A DNA stretch of 64,000 nucleotides, taken from contig NZ_CP042266.1 of assembly GCF_007856155.1 (NCBI RefSeq), forward strand, positions 5,332,001 through 5,396,000, given 5' to 3'. The position numbers were made by a program, and so were the translations under genes. This stretch comes from Streptomyces qinzhouensis. GTDB taxonomy: Bacteria > Actinomycetota > Actinomycetes > Streptomycetales > Streptomycetaceae. Shown piece by piece: positions 14,622 to 24,647 of this stretch. The first letter of the stretch is position 1; each line of letters starts with the position of its first letter. The notes under the pieces were generated by a model. It ran no database searches, was not told the DNA's origin, and saw only the letters and a list, made by a program, of their open reading frames with translations.

Positions 14622-17600
14622 CTACGCGTCGAAGACGTCCGCGACCAGCTGCGTCTGCTCCGCCTGGTGCCGCTTCGCCGAGCCGACCGCCGGCGACGAA
14701 CCGTGCGGCCGCGAGATACGGCGCAGGCGCTCCCCGTGCGGGACGTCCGCGCCGACCGCCAGGTCGAGGTGGTCGATCAGGTTCAGCGCGATGAACGGCC
14801 ACGCACCCTGGTTCGCCGGCTCCTCCTGGGCCCACAGATACTTCTCGGCGTTCGGGAACTTGGCGATCTCGGCCTGGAGCTCCGCGCCCGGCAGCGGGTA
14901 GAGCCGTTCCAGGCGGATGATCGCGGTGTCCGTGACGCCCCGCTTCTTACGCTCCGCGTCGAGGTCGTAGTAGACCTTGCCGGAGGTGAAGACGACCTTG
15001 CGGACCGCGGCCGGGTCGACGGACTCGTCGCCGATGACCGGGCGGAAGCCGCCGTTGAGGAACTCTTCCGTCCTGGACTGCGCGGCCTTGAGCCGGAGCA
15101 TCGACTTCGGGGTGAAGACGATCAGCGGCTTGTGGTGCGGGTTGTGCACCTGCCACCGCAGCAGATGGAAGTAGTTCGACGGCAGCGTCGGCATGGCGAC
15201 CGTCATATTGTTCTGCGCGCACATCTGGAGGAAGCGCTCGGGGCGGGCGGACGAGTGGTCCGGGCCCTGGCCCTCGTAGCCGTGCGGCAGCAGCAGGGTG
15301 ACGCCGGAGGTCTGGCCCCACTTCTGTTCGGCGGAGGAGATGAACTCGTCGACGACGGTCTGCGCGCCGTTGACGAAGTCGCCGAACTGCGCCTCCCACA
15401 TGACCAGCGATTCGGGGCGGGCCAGGGAGTAGCCGTACTCGAAGCCCATCGCCGCGTACTCGCTGAGCAGGGAGTCGTAGACGTTGTACCGGGCCTGCTC
15501 GTCGGTCAGGTAGAGCAGCGGGGTGTAGTCCTCGTTGGTCTCCTGGTCGACCAGGACCGCGTGGCGCTGGCCGAAGGTGCCGCGCCGGGTGTCCTGGCCG
15601 GAGAGCCGGACCGGGGTGCCCTCCATCAGCAGGGAGCCGATGGCCAGCGTCTCGCCCATGCCCCAGTCGATCGTGCCGTCCTCGACGGAGGCGGCCCGGC
15701 GCTGGAGCTGCGGCAGCAGCCGCGGGTGGACGGTGATGTTGTCCGGGATGTTGACCTGGGACTCGGCGATCCGCTTGATGACCTCCTGGGACACCGCGGT
15801 GGTCACGGCGACCGGGAATTCGGCCTGCGGGTCCGGGACCAGGGTCGGCGCCGGGTGGCTGGTGGCCTCGCGGACCTCCGCGAACACCTTCTCCAGCTGG
15901 CCCTGGAAGTCCTGGAGCGCCTGCTCCGCCTCTTCGAGGGTGATGTCGCCGCGGCCGATCAGGGATTCGGTGTACAGCTTGCGCACCGAGCGCTTCTTGT
16001 CGATCAGCGCGACCATCTGCGGGTTGGTGAACTGCGGGTTGTCGCCCTCGTTGTGACCGCGGCGGCGGTAGCAGATGAGGTCGATCACGACGTCCTTGTT
16101 GAACGTCTGGCGGAACTCGAAGGCCAGCCGGGCGACCCGGACACAGGCCTCCGGGTCGTCGCCGTTGACGTGGAAGATCGGCGCTTCGATCATCCGCGCG
16201 ACGTCCGTCGCGTACATCGAGGAGCGCGAGGACTCCGGCGCGGCGGTGAAGCCGACCTGGTTGTTGATGACGACGTGGACCGTGCCGCCGGTGCGGTAGC
16301 CGCGCAGCTGCGACATGTTCAGCGTCTCGGCGACGACGCCCTGGCCCGCGAAGGCCGCGTCGCCGTGGAGGGCGACGGGCAGCACGGTGAAGTCGGTGCC
16401 GCCCTTGTTGATCACGTCCTGCTTGGCGCGGGCGACGCCTTCGAGGACCGGGTCGACGGCCTCCAGATGGGAGGGGTTGGCGACCAGGGAGACCTTGATC
16501 TGCTCGCCGTCGAGGCCGGTGAAGGTGCCCTCGGCGCCCAGGTGGTACTTGACGTCGCCGGAGCCGTGCATCGACTTCGGGTCGAGGTTGCCCTCGAACT
16601 CGCGGAAGATCTGGGCGTACGACTTGCCCACGATGTTGGCGAGGACGTTCAGCCGGCCGCGGTGGGCCATACCGATGACGACCTCGTCGAGGCGGGCCTC
16701 GGCGGCGGAGTCGATGACCGCGTCGAGCAGCGGGATGACGGACTCGCCGCCCTCCAGCGAGAACCGCTTCTGGCCGACGTACTTCGTCTGGAGGAAGGTC
16801 TCGAACGCCTCGGCCGCGTTCAGCCGGCGCAGGATCCGCAGCTGCTCCTCGCGCTCCGGCTTGGAGTGCGGGCGCTCGACCCGGTCCTGGATCCACTTGC
16901 GCTGCTTGGGGTCCTGGATGTGCATGAACTCGATGCCGGTGGTGCGGCAGTACGAGTCGCGGAGCACGCCGAGGACGTCGCGGAGCTTCATCAGGGACTT
17001 GCCGGCGAAGCCGCCGACGGCGAATTCGCGCTCCAGGTCCCAGAGGGTCAGCCCGTGCTCGGTGATGTCGAGGTCGGGGTGCTTGCGCTGGCGGTACTCC
17101 AGCGGGTCGGTGTCGGCCATGACATGGCCGCGGACCCGGTAGGAGTGAATCAGCTCGAAGACCCGGGCGGCCTTGGTGACGTCGTCGTCGTGGGAGGCGT
17201 CGATGTCCTTGAGCCAGCGGACCGGCTCGTAGGGGATCCGCAGGGCCTCGAAGATCTGGTCGTAGAAGCCTTCCTCGCCGAGGAGGAAGTTGGCCACGAC
17301 GCGCAGGAACTCGCCGGACGCCGCACCCTGGATGACCCGGTGGTCGTAGGTCGAGGTCAGCGTCATGACCTTGGAGATGCCCAGCTTGTTCAGGGTGTCC
17401 TGGGAGGTGCCCTGGAACTCGGCGGGGTAGTCCATGGAGCCGACGCCCATGATCACCGACTGGCCGGGCATCAGCCGGGGCACGGAGTGGACCGTGCCGA
17501 GGCCGCCGGGGTTGGTCAGCGAGACGGTGACGCCGGTGAAGTCGTCCATCGTCAGCTTGTTGCTGCGGGCCCGGCGGACGATGTCCTCGTACGCCTGCCA

Positions 17601-18452
17601 GAACTCGAAGAAGTTGAGGGTCTCGGCCTTCTTGATGGCCGCGACGACGAGCTGGCGGTCGCCGTTCGGCTTCACCAGGTCGATGGCGAGGCCGAAGTTG
17701 ACGTGCTCCGGCTTGACCAGGGTCGGCTTGCCGTCCTTCTCCGCGAACGACCAGTTCATCGACGGCATGGCCCGCAGGGCCTGCACCATGGCGAAGCCGA
17801 TGAGGTGGGTGAAGGAGACCTTCCCGCCCCGGGCGCGCTTCAGATGGTTGTTGATGACGATGCGGTTGTCGAAGAGCAGCTTCACCGGGACGGCGCGCAC
17901 GGATGTGGCCGTGGGCACCTCCAGGGAGGCGTTCATGTTCTTCGCGACGGCGGCGGAGGGGCCGCGCAGGGTGATCAGCTCGGGACCGCCGGAGGCGGCG
18001 GGCGCCGGAGCGGCGGGCGCCTTGGCGGCGGCCGGCTTCACCGCCGGAGCCGCCGGAGCCGCCGGAGCGGCAGGGGCTGCCGGAGCCGCGGGGGCTGCCG
18101 GGGCGGCGGGAGCCGCGACCGGAGCGGGCGCGGCGGCCGGCGCCGGAGCGGGCGCCGGGGCCGACTGCTGCGGGGCCGGAGCGGGGACGGTCGCCGGAGC
18201 GGCGGGCGCCTTGGCCGCGGCGGGGGCGGCGGCAGCGCCCTCGGCCGGAGCGTCGGCGGTGTTCTTCGCGCCCGGCTTGTAGTCGGCGAAGAAGTCCCAC
18301 CAGGCGCGGTCTACCGAATCGCGATCCTGGAGGTACTGCTGGTAGATCTCGTCGACAAGCCACTCATTGGCACCGAAGGCGGCGGCAGGGCCCTGGCCCG
18401 GCGTGCCTTGGTCGGCCGAGATATTGGCGTTACTGGGGGACTGAGACGACAC
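14622..18452 (-). CDS. kgd: multifunctional 2-oxoglutarate decarboxylase / dehydrogenase E1-E2 (Kgd)
   Basis: About 1,276 residues. Order: short E1 N-terminal helix ([25 protein letters not shown]), an Ala/Pro-rich linker (~60-160), an E2-like acyltransferase core ([30 protein letters not shown]), then the ThDP-dependent E1 ([23 protein letters not shown], and [17 protein letters not shown] for ThDP-Mg) and the transketolase-like C-terminus. It converts 2-oxoglutarate to succinyl-CoA or succinate semialdehyde in the TCA cycle, with dihydrolipoamide dehydrogenase encoded elsewhere. As in other actinobacteria there is no lipoyl domain in this chain. GTG at 18452 (SSQSPSN) is preferred to GTG at 18479 because GGAAGAGGG lies upstream of it and homologues begin there. 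Confidence 0.92.
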   Translation of the reverse strand: MSSQSPSNANISADQGTPGQGPAAAFGANEWLVDEIYQQYLQDRDSVDRAWWDFFADYKPGAKNTADAPAEGAAAAPAAAKAPAAPATVPAPAPQQSAPAPAPAPAAAPAPVAAPAAPAAPAAPAAPAAPAAPAAPAVKPAAAKAPAAPAPAASGGPELITLRGPSAAVAKNMNASLEVPTATSVRAVPVKLLFDNRIVINNHLKRARGGKVSFTHLIGFAMVQALRAMPSMNWSFAEKDGKPTLVKPEHVNFGLAIDLVKPNGDRQLVVAAIKKAETLNFFEFWQAYEDIVRRARSNKLTMDDFTGVTVSLTNPGGLGTVHSVPRLMPGQSVIMGVGSMDYPAEFQGTSQDTLNKLGISKVMTLTSTYDHRVIQGAASGEFLRVVANFLLGEEGFYDQIFEALRIPYEPVRWLKDIDASHDDDVTKAARVFELIHSYRVRGHVMADTDPLEYRQRKHPDLDITEHGLTLWDLEREFAVGGFAGKSLMKLRDVLGVLRDSYCRTTGIEFMHIQDPKQRKWIQDRVERPHSKPEREEQLRILRRLNAAEAFETFLQTKYVGQKRFSLEGGESVIPLLDAVIDSAAEARLDEVVIGMAHRGRLNVLANIVGKSYAQIFREFEGNLDPKSMHGSGDVKYHLGAEGTFTGLDGEQIKVSLVANPSHLEAVDPVLEGVARAKQDVINKGGTDFTVLPVALHGDAAFAGQGVVAETLNMSQLRGYRTGGTVHVVINNQVGFTAAPESSRSSMYATDVARMIEAPIFHVNGDDPEACVRVARLAFEFRQTFNKDVVIDLICYRRRGHNEGDNPQFTNPQMVALIDKKRSVRKLYTESLIGRGDITLEEAEQALQDFQGQLEKVFAEVREATSHPAPTLVPDPQAEFPVAVTTAVSQEVIKRIAESQVNIPDNITVHPRLLPQLQRRAASVEDGTIDWGMGETLAIGSLLMEGTPVRLSGQDTRRGTFGQRHAVLVDQETNEDYTPLLYLTDEQARYNVYDSLLSEYAAMGFEYGYSLARPESLVMWEAQFGDFVNGAQTVVDEFISSAEQKWGQTSGVTLLLPHGYEGQGPDHSSARPERFLQMCAQNNMTVAMPTLPSNYFHLLRWQVHNPHHKPLIVFTPKSMLRLKAAQSRTEEFLNGGFRPVIGDESVDPAAVRKVVFTSGKVYYDLDAERKKRGVTDTAIIRLERLYPLPGAELQAEIAKFPNAEKYLWAQEEPANQGAWPFIALNLIDHLDLAVGADVPHGERLRRISRPHGSSPAVGSAKRHQAEQTQLVADVFDA

Positions 18453-18786
18453 GGCGGCAACCGCCCTCTTCCGCTTCACAAGGTGATGGACAGCGGAAAT
18501 AAAGGCTACGCCTCCTGGGGCCCCAGATGCAGGCCGGATCGGCCATCGTCATGTAAGTCACATCGAAAGCCGGGTTTCATTGCAAGGAATGGCGGGAAAC
18601 AAGCACGGTTTGCCCCTGCCTGGGAGGTGACGTGCCCGACGGCGGTGCGGTCCGCCGGAGCGGCGGAATCTCCCTGCGTACCGGTCCGGCCGGGTCTCGG
18701 CCGGGGTCGGCGGCCCGATCGCGGGCCCGGCTGCCCGGAGTGTCTCTTGCCCGATACACGCACCACGGCCGCGGATGGTTCGAACC
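18453..18786. other. kgd upstream region, gene-free
   Basis: 334 bp between the kgd start and the end of the sensor-kinase gene. It is locally AT-richer (18480-18610), with TTGCAA on the minus strand near 18585 as a possible -35; no confident -10 was placed. It presumably holds the kgd promoter. No ORF here has convincing codon bias. Confidence 0.4.
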
Positions 18787-20031
18787 CTACGTCAACTGAC
18801 GTCGTACCGGGATTCCCGGAAGGGTGACCCGGATCCGGCAGCCGCGGGTGGATTCGGCCACTCCGATCCGCCCGCCGTGCAGATCGACCGCCCAGCGGGC
18901 GATGGCCAGGCCGAGACCCGTACCGCCGTCGCTGCCCTTGCCGTGGGGGAAGGCCACCTCACCCCGGTTGAACCGTTCGAAGACCCGGTGCCGCTCCTGC
19001 TCCGGGATGCCCGGGCCCTCGTCGAGGATCTCCAGGTCCAGGGACTCCGGCTGCGGGCCGCGCCGCGCCAGGACGGTGACCCGGCCGTGCGGCGGGGAGT
19101 GCTTGACCGCGTTGTCGATCAGATTGGCCACCACCTGGTGCAGCCGCTCGGTGTCCGCGTACGCGGTCAGGTCCGGCGGTGACACATCCAGATGCAGATG
19201 GACGTCGGTCCGGGTGTGACGGCCGGAACCGGACGCCAGCTTCCGGTGCGCGTCCGCCAGATTCGCCTCCTTCAGCACCCCCGACAGATAGGGCCACACC
19301 TCGAAGCGGTGCGCCCGCAGCGGTACGACGCCGTTGTCCAGCCGGGCCAGGTCGAGGAGCGTCTCCACCAGCCGGCCCAGCCGCTCCGTCTGGGTCAGCG
19401 CGGTCCGCATGGTCTCCGGATCGGCCGCGGACACCCCGTCCACGACGTTCTCCAGCACCGCCCGCAGCGCGGCGATCGGGGTGCGCAGCTCGTGCGACAC
19501 ATTGGCCACCAGCTCCTTGCGGTGCCGGTCCACGGCCTCCAGATCGTCCGCCATCAGATTGATCGTGGTGGCCAGGTCGCCCAGCTCGTCACGGCGGTCG
19601 GCGCCCAGCACCCGGCGGGTGTAATCCCCGTGGGATATGCCCTTGGCGACGCGGTTCATCTCGTCCAGCGGCGCGGTCAGGCCATGGGCGAAGAACTGGG
19701 TGATCAGGAGCGTGGCGATGATGGAGAAGACCGTGATGAAGCGCAGCTCGGTGGAGGTCTTCAGGGCGACGAGGAGCAGCCCGGTGGTGATGAAGACCGA
19801 GACGACGACGAGGACGCCCAGCTTGGTCTTGATGGTGAAGAGGACCGTGCCGCGCCGCCGGTCGGAGCGCGGCTCCGGGCGGCAGGTCCGGGCCGCGGGC
19901 CGGGGGTCGCTCCGGCGTTCCGGCGGGGGGCCCGGCCGGCGCCCGGAGCCGCCCCGGGCCCCGGCCACCGTGTCCGGCCCGGCCCCGGAAGCGGCTCCGC
20001 GACCGTCCTTCGCCCCCCGGACCTGCCTCAT
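18787..20031 (-). CDS. two-component sensor histidine kinase
   Basis: A 414-residue kinase. It has a basic, Pro/Arg-rich cytoplasmic N-terminus (1-65), two closely spaced membrane helices (about 70-91 and 97-113) with almost no extracellular loop, HAMP (~114-167), and HisKA with phospho-accepting His180 in NVSHELRTP. The HATPase domain follows: NLIDNAVKHS (N box), DEGPGIPE, and GGTGLGLAIA. The tiny loop suggests sensing within the membrane or by a partner protein. It overlaps the response-regulator gene by 4 bp (ATGA) and follows it in the operon. Ligand unknown; the neighbouring kgd may be coincidental. Confidence 0.9.
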   Translation of the reverse strand: MRQVRGAKDGRGAASGAGPDTVAGARGGSGRRPGPPPERRSDPRPAARTCRPEPRSDRRRGTVLFTIKTKLGVLVVVSVFITTGLLLVALKTSTELRFITVFSIIATLLITQFFAHGLTAPLDEMNRVAKGISHGDYTRRVLGADRRDELGDLATTINLMADDLEAVDRHRKELVANVSHELRTPIAALRAVLENVVDGVSAADPETMRTALTQTERLGRLVETLLDLARLDNGVVPLRAHRFEVWPYLSGVLKEANLADAHRKLASGSGRHTRTDVHLHLDVSPPDLTAYADTERLHQVVANLIDNAVKHSPPHGRVTVLARRGPQPESLDLEILDEGPGIPEQERHRVFERFNRGEVAFPHGKGSDGGTGLGLAIARWAVDLHGGRIGVAESTRGCRIRVTLPGIPVRRQLT

Positions 20032-20768
20032 GGCGCGGGCGTCTCCAGCGCGTAGCCGACCCCGTGGACGGTACGGATCCGCTCCGCGCCGATCTTCCGC
20101 CGGAGCGCCTTGATATGGCTGTCCACGGTCCGGGTCCCGGAGGCGTCCGCCCAGTCCCAGACCTCCGCGAGCAGCTGCTCCCGGGAGAGCACCGCGCGCG
20201 GGGTGTTCGCCAGGCAGACCAGCAGATCGAACTCGGTCGGCGTCAGATGGACGTCGTCGCCCCGGACCCGGACCCGCCGCTGGGCGTGGTCGATCTCCAG
20301 CTCACCGAGGCGGAGGATCCCGCTGCGCGGGGTCACCGCGGCCAGCGCGGCGCGCTCCACCCGGCGCAGCAGGACATGCACCCGGGCCGCCAGTTCCCGC
20401 ATGGAGAACGGTTTGGTCATGTAGTCGTCGGCGCCCACGCCGAGTCCGACCAGCATGTCGGTCTCGTCGTCGCGCGCCGTGAGCATCAGGACCGGAACCG
20501 GCCGCTGGGCCTGGACCCGGCGGCAGACCTCCAGCCCGTCGAAGCCGGGCAGCATCACGTCCAGCACCATCAGGTCGGGCTGCCAGGCGTCGGCGGCGTC
20601 CACGGCGGCCGGGCCGTCGCCGGCGGTCTGCACCAGGAAGCCCTCCGCCCTGAGCCGGGCCGCGATGGCGTCCACGATCGTCGAGTCGTCCTCGACGACC
20701 AGCACCCGCCGCTGCGCGCCGGGTGTGGCCGCGACGCCGCTCTGGGTGGTGGTTTGAGTCTGTTCCAT
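20028..20768 (-). CDS. OmpR-family response regulator
   Basis: A 246-residue regulator. The receiver domain has the acidic pair in VVEDD (26-28), phospho-acceptor Asp70 in LMVLDVMLPG, the switch Thr in PVLMLTARD and Lys in DYMTKPF. The winged-helix domain contains LTPTEFDLLVCLANTP and GTRTVDSHIKALRRKI, ending with GVGYALE. It is the first gene of a two-gene operon with the kinase; the 91 bp upstream plus the divergent spacing hold the promoter. The cognate of the overlapping kinase. Confidence 0.93.
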   Translation of the reverse strand: MEQTQTTTQSGVAATPGAQRRVLVVEDDSTIVDAIAARLRAEGFLVQTAGDGPAAVDAADAWQPDLMVLDVMLPGFDGLEVCRRVQAQRPVPVLMLTARDDETDMLVGLGVGADDYMTKPFSMRELAARVHVLLRRVERAALAAVTPRSGILRLGELEIDHAQRRVRVRGDDVHLTPTEFDLLVCLANTPRAVLSREQLLAEVWDWADASGTRTVDSHIKALRRKIGAERIRTVHGVGYALETPAP

Positions 20769-20859
20769 CGCCCGCCCCTGTAAGCGCTCTCGGGAGATTC
20801 ACGCTCATTGTCGATCCGGTGTGTGGTTCAGCAGACTAAAGGCACCGCGCACGTCCCGG

Positions 20860-21564
20860 CTACGCAGGGCTAACGGCGAGGTGGACCACGTCCGGTACGC
20901 CTCGGGCAACCAGGATCTCTTCGGTTCTTACCCCGCTGAATCCGGCATTCCGCAACGCTTGTTCAAACTCCGGTGAGGGTTGTGCGGACCAGATCGCGAG
21001 CACTCCTCCGGAGGTCAGGGCGGTCCGGCACAGGGCGAGCCCGGCGAGGGTGTAGAGGCCGGCGTTGTCCTCGGTGACGGTCCAGTCGGGGCCGTTGTCG
21101 ATATCCAGGCAAAGGGCGTCGTACCGGTGCTTCACGGCCCGGAGATGGGCCAGCAGATCCGTGCGCAGGATCACGCTCCGGGGGTCGTCGACGGCCGGGC
21201 CCGAGATGCCCGAGAGCGGTCCCGTCAGATGCCAGTCGACGATCGCCGCCTCCCGTTCGACGACGGTGATGGCTCCCCAGCGGGAGTCCGCCGCGGCATG
21301 GGCGAGCGAGAAACCGACGCCCAGACCGCCGATCAGCAGGGCGGGGCGGATGGGGCGCTTTTCGGACGTTCTCGCCGACCGGGGGCCGGTGGCGGCCGTC
21401 AGGGTTTCGAACGCCGCGTCCACCAGTCGCCGTTCGGACCGCCCGTCCGAGGTGTCCATCAGGAAGCAGCCGTTGGCGATGATCTCGTGGTGATCACCCC
21501 GCCGTCGCAGCACGACTTCTCCGTAGGGCCCCTCGCGACGGTCCAGTGTGACGGGTGCGGACAT
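20860..21564 (-). CDS. spermidine synthase-like methyltransferase-fold protein
   Basis: A 234-residue protein with a Rossmann core of the polyamine synthase type: LLIGGLGVGFSLAHAA (77-92), VVEREAAIVDWH for the cofactor-binding acidic loop, and LCLDIDNGPDW in the catalytic region. The usual N-terminal beta domain is short (VTLDRREGPYGEVVLRRRG). It could be an aminopropyltransferase or a SAM-dependent methyltransferase of unknown substrate. The start MSAPVTLDRREG at 21564 has GGAGG just upstream; the open frame to 21684 lacks a good start. Transcribed alone on the minus strand. Confidence 0.75.
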   Translation of the reverse strand: MSAPVTLDRREGPYGEVVLRRRGDHHEIIANGCFLMDTSDGRSERRLVDAAFETLTAATGPRSARTSEKRPIRPALLIGGLGVGFSLAHAAADSRWGAITVVEREAAIVDWHLTGPLSGISGPAVDDPRSVILRTDLLAHLRAVKHRYDALCLDIDNGPDWTVTEDNAGLYTLAGLALCRTALTSGGVLAIWSAQPSPEFEQALRNAGFSGVRTEEILVARGVPDVVHLAVSPA

Positions 21565-21750
21565 GGTGCCTCCGGTGACCTGGGGTGCGACGGATGGGGC
21601 CATGGTCGCTCCGTGGGGCGAGGTGTGCGAACGAATTCGGCCAGGGCGGGGCTCTTCGGTACGGAACGGGGCGATCGCCGCCACCGGGAGGGGCGCACGG
21701 CACTCCGCGGGCCCGTCTCGTCTGCCCCGTCCGCCCTCCCCGTCGTGCGG

Positions 21751-22296
21751 TCAGGCGGGTCGGGTGCCGCGCCGGGCGCCCCGCCACAGCCAGGCCGCCG
21801 CCCCCGTCACGTACAGCACCACCGCCGTCGTCCACGCCTGCGCCCCGGGCCCCGGCCGTACCACCCAGCCCACCGGTCCGGACCCGGGATCCTGGTACAG
21901 CAGATAGGCCAGGGCCGTGTAGAGCACGGCCGGCAGCCAGCCGGCCCCGGCCCCGGCGACCACCGCCGTCAGCAGGACGATCCCGGTACAGCCCAGCAGA
22001 TTGCGGATGGCCGCGGGCGAGCCGTACAGCTCCGGGCTGCCGGTCACCGCGAGCGCGAACGAACCGGCCGCGAGCCCGGTGAGACCGAGCAGTTGCAGCA
22101 GCCTCGGCCGCCACCAGGCGCGCGCCGCCGACCGGTCCAGCTCGTCGCTCGGGGTGTGCAGTCCGGTGCCGATGGCCACGGCCGCCACCAGCGGCGCGAC
22201 CAGGACCAGCGGCAGCCGGTTCGCCGGATCCGCGATCCCGTTCTCCCCGACGAGCAGCCGGGGCGCGAACCAGGCGGTGCTCAGCGCCGTCGCCAC
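21751..22296 (-). CDS. hypothetical membrane protein (last gene of the ABC operon)
   Basis: 181 residues with about four or five hydrophobic helices (LVLVAPLVAAVAIG, LGLTGLAAGSFALAV, GIVLLTAVVAGAGAG, TTAVVLYVTGAAAWLW). It sits 100 bp downstream of the ABC permease-like gene on the same strand, so it may be a second membrane component. The start is uncertain: GTG at 22296 has no ribosome site and cuts into what looks like a membrane helix (LPAALAVLVATALS begins upstream); no ATG or GTG is available in that frame before it. A longer start at CTG or a sequence error is possible. Confidence 0.6.
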   Translation of the reverse strand: MATALSTAWFAPRLLVGENGIADPANRLPLVLVAPLVAAVAIGTGLHTPSDELDRSAARAWWRPRLLQLLGLTGLAAGSFALAVTGSPELYGSPAAIRNLLGCTGIVLLTAVVAGAGAGWLPAVLYTALAYLLYQDPGSGPVGWVVRPGPGAQAWTTAVVLYVTGAAAWLWRGARRGTRPA

Positions 22297-22396
22297 GAGG
22301 ACCGCGAGGGCGGCGGGCAGACCGCGGGAGCGGCCGTACAGCAGGACCGGCCGGAGCCCGGGGGAAACATTCTGCGTACGGGAGGGGACACCGGGG

Positions 22397-23737
22397 TCAC
22401 GGGGCGGGCACCGCCCCGGGGTTCTCGCACCGGTCCGACGCCAGCAGCCTGGTCAGATAGGCGCGGGACTCGGCGGGAGTCATGGCCTTCAGCCGGTTCA
22501 GATGCCGTTTCGTCTCCGGTGTCGGCTCGTACCAGTTGTGGGTGTACGGTGCCAGCCAGTCCGACGCGGCCTGGGTGATGTCGATGGCGCGCTCCCAGCC
22601 GGGGCGCTCGGTGGCGCACCAGCCGAAGAGAGCGCCGACGGATCCGTACGCGAACGCCTCCGGCTCCCCGAGCCGGCCGCGGAACGCGTTCCCGAAGAGG
22701 TCCGACAACGCGGCCTCACCCGGTTTCAGCACACCGTCGGGGGCCTCGGTCCAGCGCACCGGCGCACCGGGTACGCCGCGCAGCTCGGCGTGCACCCCGC
22801 TCAGCGCCGCCGTGACATCGGGCAGCAGCCGGCGGTTCTGCGCCGTCACACAGATCTCCGGATCCTGGCCGGTACAGACCTGCCGGGTCAGTGCGGGGCT
22901 GTCGCGCCAGAGGCCGTCCCCGGTGCTCATCAGCGTGGCCGCGCCGAGGACGGCGGCGGCCAGCGGCACCAGGGCGAAGGCCCGGCGGCGGGCCGCGTAC
23001 AGCAGCAGGACCGTCGCGGCGACCCCACCCGTCCACAGCAGTGACGCCGGGGCGAACCACCACACCGGCACCCGGCCGTAGAGGTCGAGCTGATCGGCCG
23101 GGTTCAGCAGGGTCAGAACCTTCCGGCGGGTTCCGTGGCCGTTCTGGAAGCCGACCATGGCCAGCCAGGCGGCGATGCCCAGCAGCGGGGCCGCCAACCG
23201 CCAGGCCACCAGCCTGCCGACGACGAAGCCGAGGACCCCGCAGGACGCCAGCGCGACGGAGTCCGCGACCACGACGGAGCCGTACGGGCCACCGGCGCTC
23301 GCGTACGGCAGGATCGCCAGGACCATCACGAGCGCGCCGAGCAGATGCACGGCCACCGGCCACAGCACGACGGGCGCGACGGCCACCAGGGTCTGCCGCA
23401 GCGTCCCGCGCGCCGCGCCCGCCCGCAGCTCCAGGGTCCCCCGCCGCCGTTCCCGGCCGCCCTGCCAGACCCCGGCGGCCAGGGCGATCGGCCCGCCGAA
23501 CTGGACCGCCCCGACGCGCAGCAGCTCGGCGCCCGCCGACCAGTGGCTCTGCCAGTCGGTGTCCGGGTCGGCCTTCTCGTACAGCATGAGCCCGACGGCC
23601 AGTGCGACGGCGGCGCCCGTCCAGGGCCCGATACCGCGCAGCAGTTCGGCGCGGAGCGGATGGCGGCGCGGGGCCCGTGGTGTGCGGGGCGGGGATGCCG
23701 CGGCGCCGGGCGGCGCGGGGGACTTGAGGGTGGGCAC
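22397..23737 (-). CDS. ABC-2-like permease membrane protein
   Basis: A 446-residue protein. It has a Pro-rich N-terminus, about seven membrane helices between residues 40 and 290 (WTGAAVALAVGLML, VVLWPVAVHLLGALVMVLAIL, LAAPLLGIAAWLAMVGF, LLWTGGVAATVLLLYAA, ALVPLAAAVLGAATL), then a ~150-residue extracytoplasmic C-terminal domain with Cys pairs (RQVCTGQDPEICV). Position behind an ABC ATPase and a sigma / zinc-finger pair suggests the permease of the exporter, with an added sensor or substrate-capture domain. No homology to a characterised transporter is claimed. Confidence 0.7.
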   Translation of the reverse strand: MPTLKSPAPPGAAASPPRTPRAPRRHPLRAELLRGIGPWTGAAVALAVGLMLYEKADPDTDWQSHWSAGAELLRVGAVQFGGPIALAAGVWQGGRERRRGTLELRAGAARGTLRQTLVAVAPVVLWPVAVHLLGALVMVLAILPYASAGGPYGSVVVADSVALASCGVLGFVVGRLVAWRLAAPLLGIAAWLAMVGFQNGHGTRRKVLTLLNPADQLDLYGRVPVWWFAPASLLWTGGVAATVLLLYAARRRAFALVPLAAAVLGAATLMSTGDGLWRDSPALTRQVCTGQDPEICVTAQNRRLLPDVTAALSGVHAELRGVPGAPVRWTEAPDGVLKPGEAALSDLFGNAFRGRLGEPEAFAYGSVGALFGWCATERPGWERAIDITQAASDWLAPYTHNWYEPTPETKRHLNRLKAMTPAESRAYLTRLLASDRCENPGAVPAP

Positions 23738-23828
23738 GGGTGGCTCCAGCGAGTGCGGTGGGGAGGGGAGGGGACGGGAGGGGACGGGTGTACGGAGCGG
23801 TGCTGCGCGGTCCTTCAGCGCGGTCCTT

Positions 23829-24647
23829 TCAGCGCGTTCCGGCCGCCGTGGCGGAGGCGGCGCGGTGGGCGCGCAGGGCCGCCGTATAGCCCCGTTCGAT
23901 GGCGCTGCCCTCCCCGCCCGTCCCGTCGTCCCCGTCCCCGGCTTCGGGGCCGAGTGCCGACAGCTCCCGTGTCGTGCCCCGCCAGGCGACCCGGCCGGAC
24001 TCGACGACGGTGACCCGGGTACAGGCGGCGGCCACGTCCTCCACCAGATGGGTGGAGACGATCACCGTCGCCGTTTCGCCGATCTCCCGCAGCAGCGCCC
24101 GGAACTCGACCCGCTGCTCCGGGTCCAGACCGGCGGTGGGCTCGTCCAGCAGCAGCAGTTCGGGCTCGTTGACGATCGCCTGGGCGATGCCGACCCGGCG
24201 TACCATCCCGCCCGACAGGGTCCGTACCTTCGCGTCGGCGCGGTCGGCGAGGCCGACGCGCTCCACCGCGTACTGGACCGCGTCCGGGACCCCGGCCGCG
24301 GGCATCTCCTTCAGCCACGCCACATAGGCGACGAACTCCCGGACCGTGAAGCCCGGGTAGTAGCCGAACTCCTGGGGGAGATAGCCGAGTCTGCGCCGGA
24401 CCTCGGTACGGCCGCGGTGGGCCGACACATCGTGGCCCAGCAGGGTGAGCCGGCCCGCCGTGGGCGCGGCGACCGTCGCCAGCACCCGGATCAGGGAGGT
24501 CTTCCCGGCGCCGTTGGGGCCCAGCAGACCGTGGACCCCGGTGCCGAAGTCGAGGTCCACCGCGTCCAGCGCGACCGTACGCCGGTGGCGGACCGTCAGC
24601 CCCGCGATGTCGACGCCGTGGCCGTGGGGGTACGGGGTGGTGTTCAC
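23829..24647 (-). CDS. ABC transporter ATP-binding protein
   Basis: 272 residues. Walker A GPNGAGKT (43-50), Q-loop in GYLPQEFGYYPG, signature LSGGM (144-148), Walker B LLLLDEPT (164-171), switch His in VSTHLVED. It is the exporter (ABC-2) subtype by its compact form. The GTG start at 24647 overlaps the stop of the zinc-finger membrane gene (GTGA); an open frame running much further upstream is not coding. It couples ATP hydrolysis to the two membrane proteins encoded downstream. Confidence 0.92.
   Translation of the reverse strand: MNTTPYPHGHGVDIAGLTVRHRRTVALDAVDLDFGTGVHGLLGPNGAGKTSLIRVLATVAAPTAGRLTLLGHDVSAHRGRTEVRRRLGYLPQEFGYYPGFTVREFVAYVAWLKEMPAAGVPDAVQYAVERVGLADRADAKVRTLSGGMVRRVGIAQAIVNEPELLLLDEPTAGLDPEQRVEFRALLREIGETATVIVSTHLVEDVAAACTRVTVVESGRVAWRGTTRELSALGPEAGDGDDGTGGEGSAIERGYTAALRAHRAASATAAGTR

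Noticed and set aside
14667..18827. 1,386-codon open frame on the plus strand opposite kgd
   Set aside because: It is an antisense shadow created by GC-rich third positions; the translation is low complexity (V/G/D/R) with no recognisable domain, while kgd on the other strand is certain.
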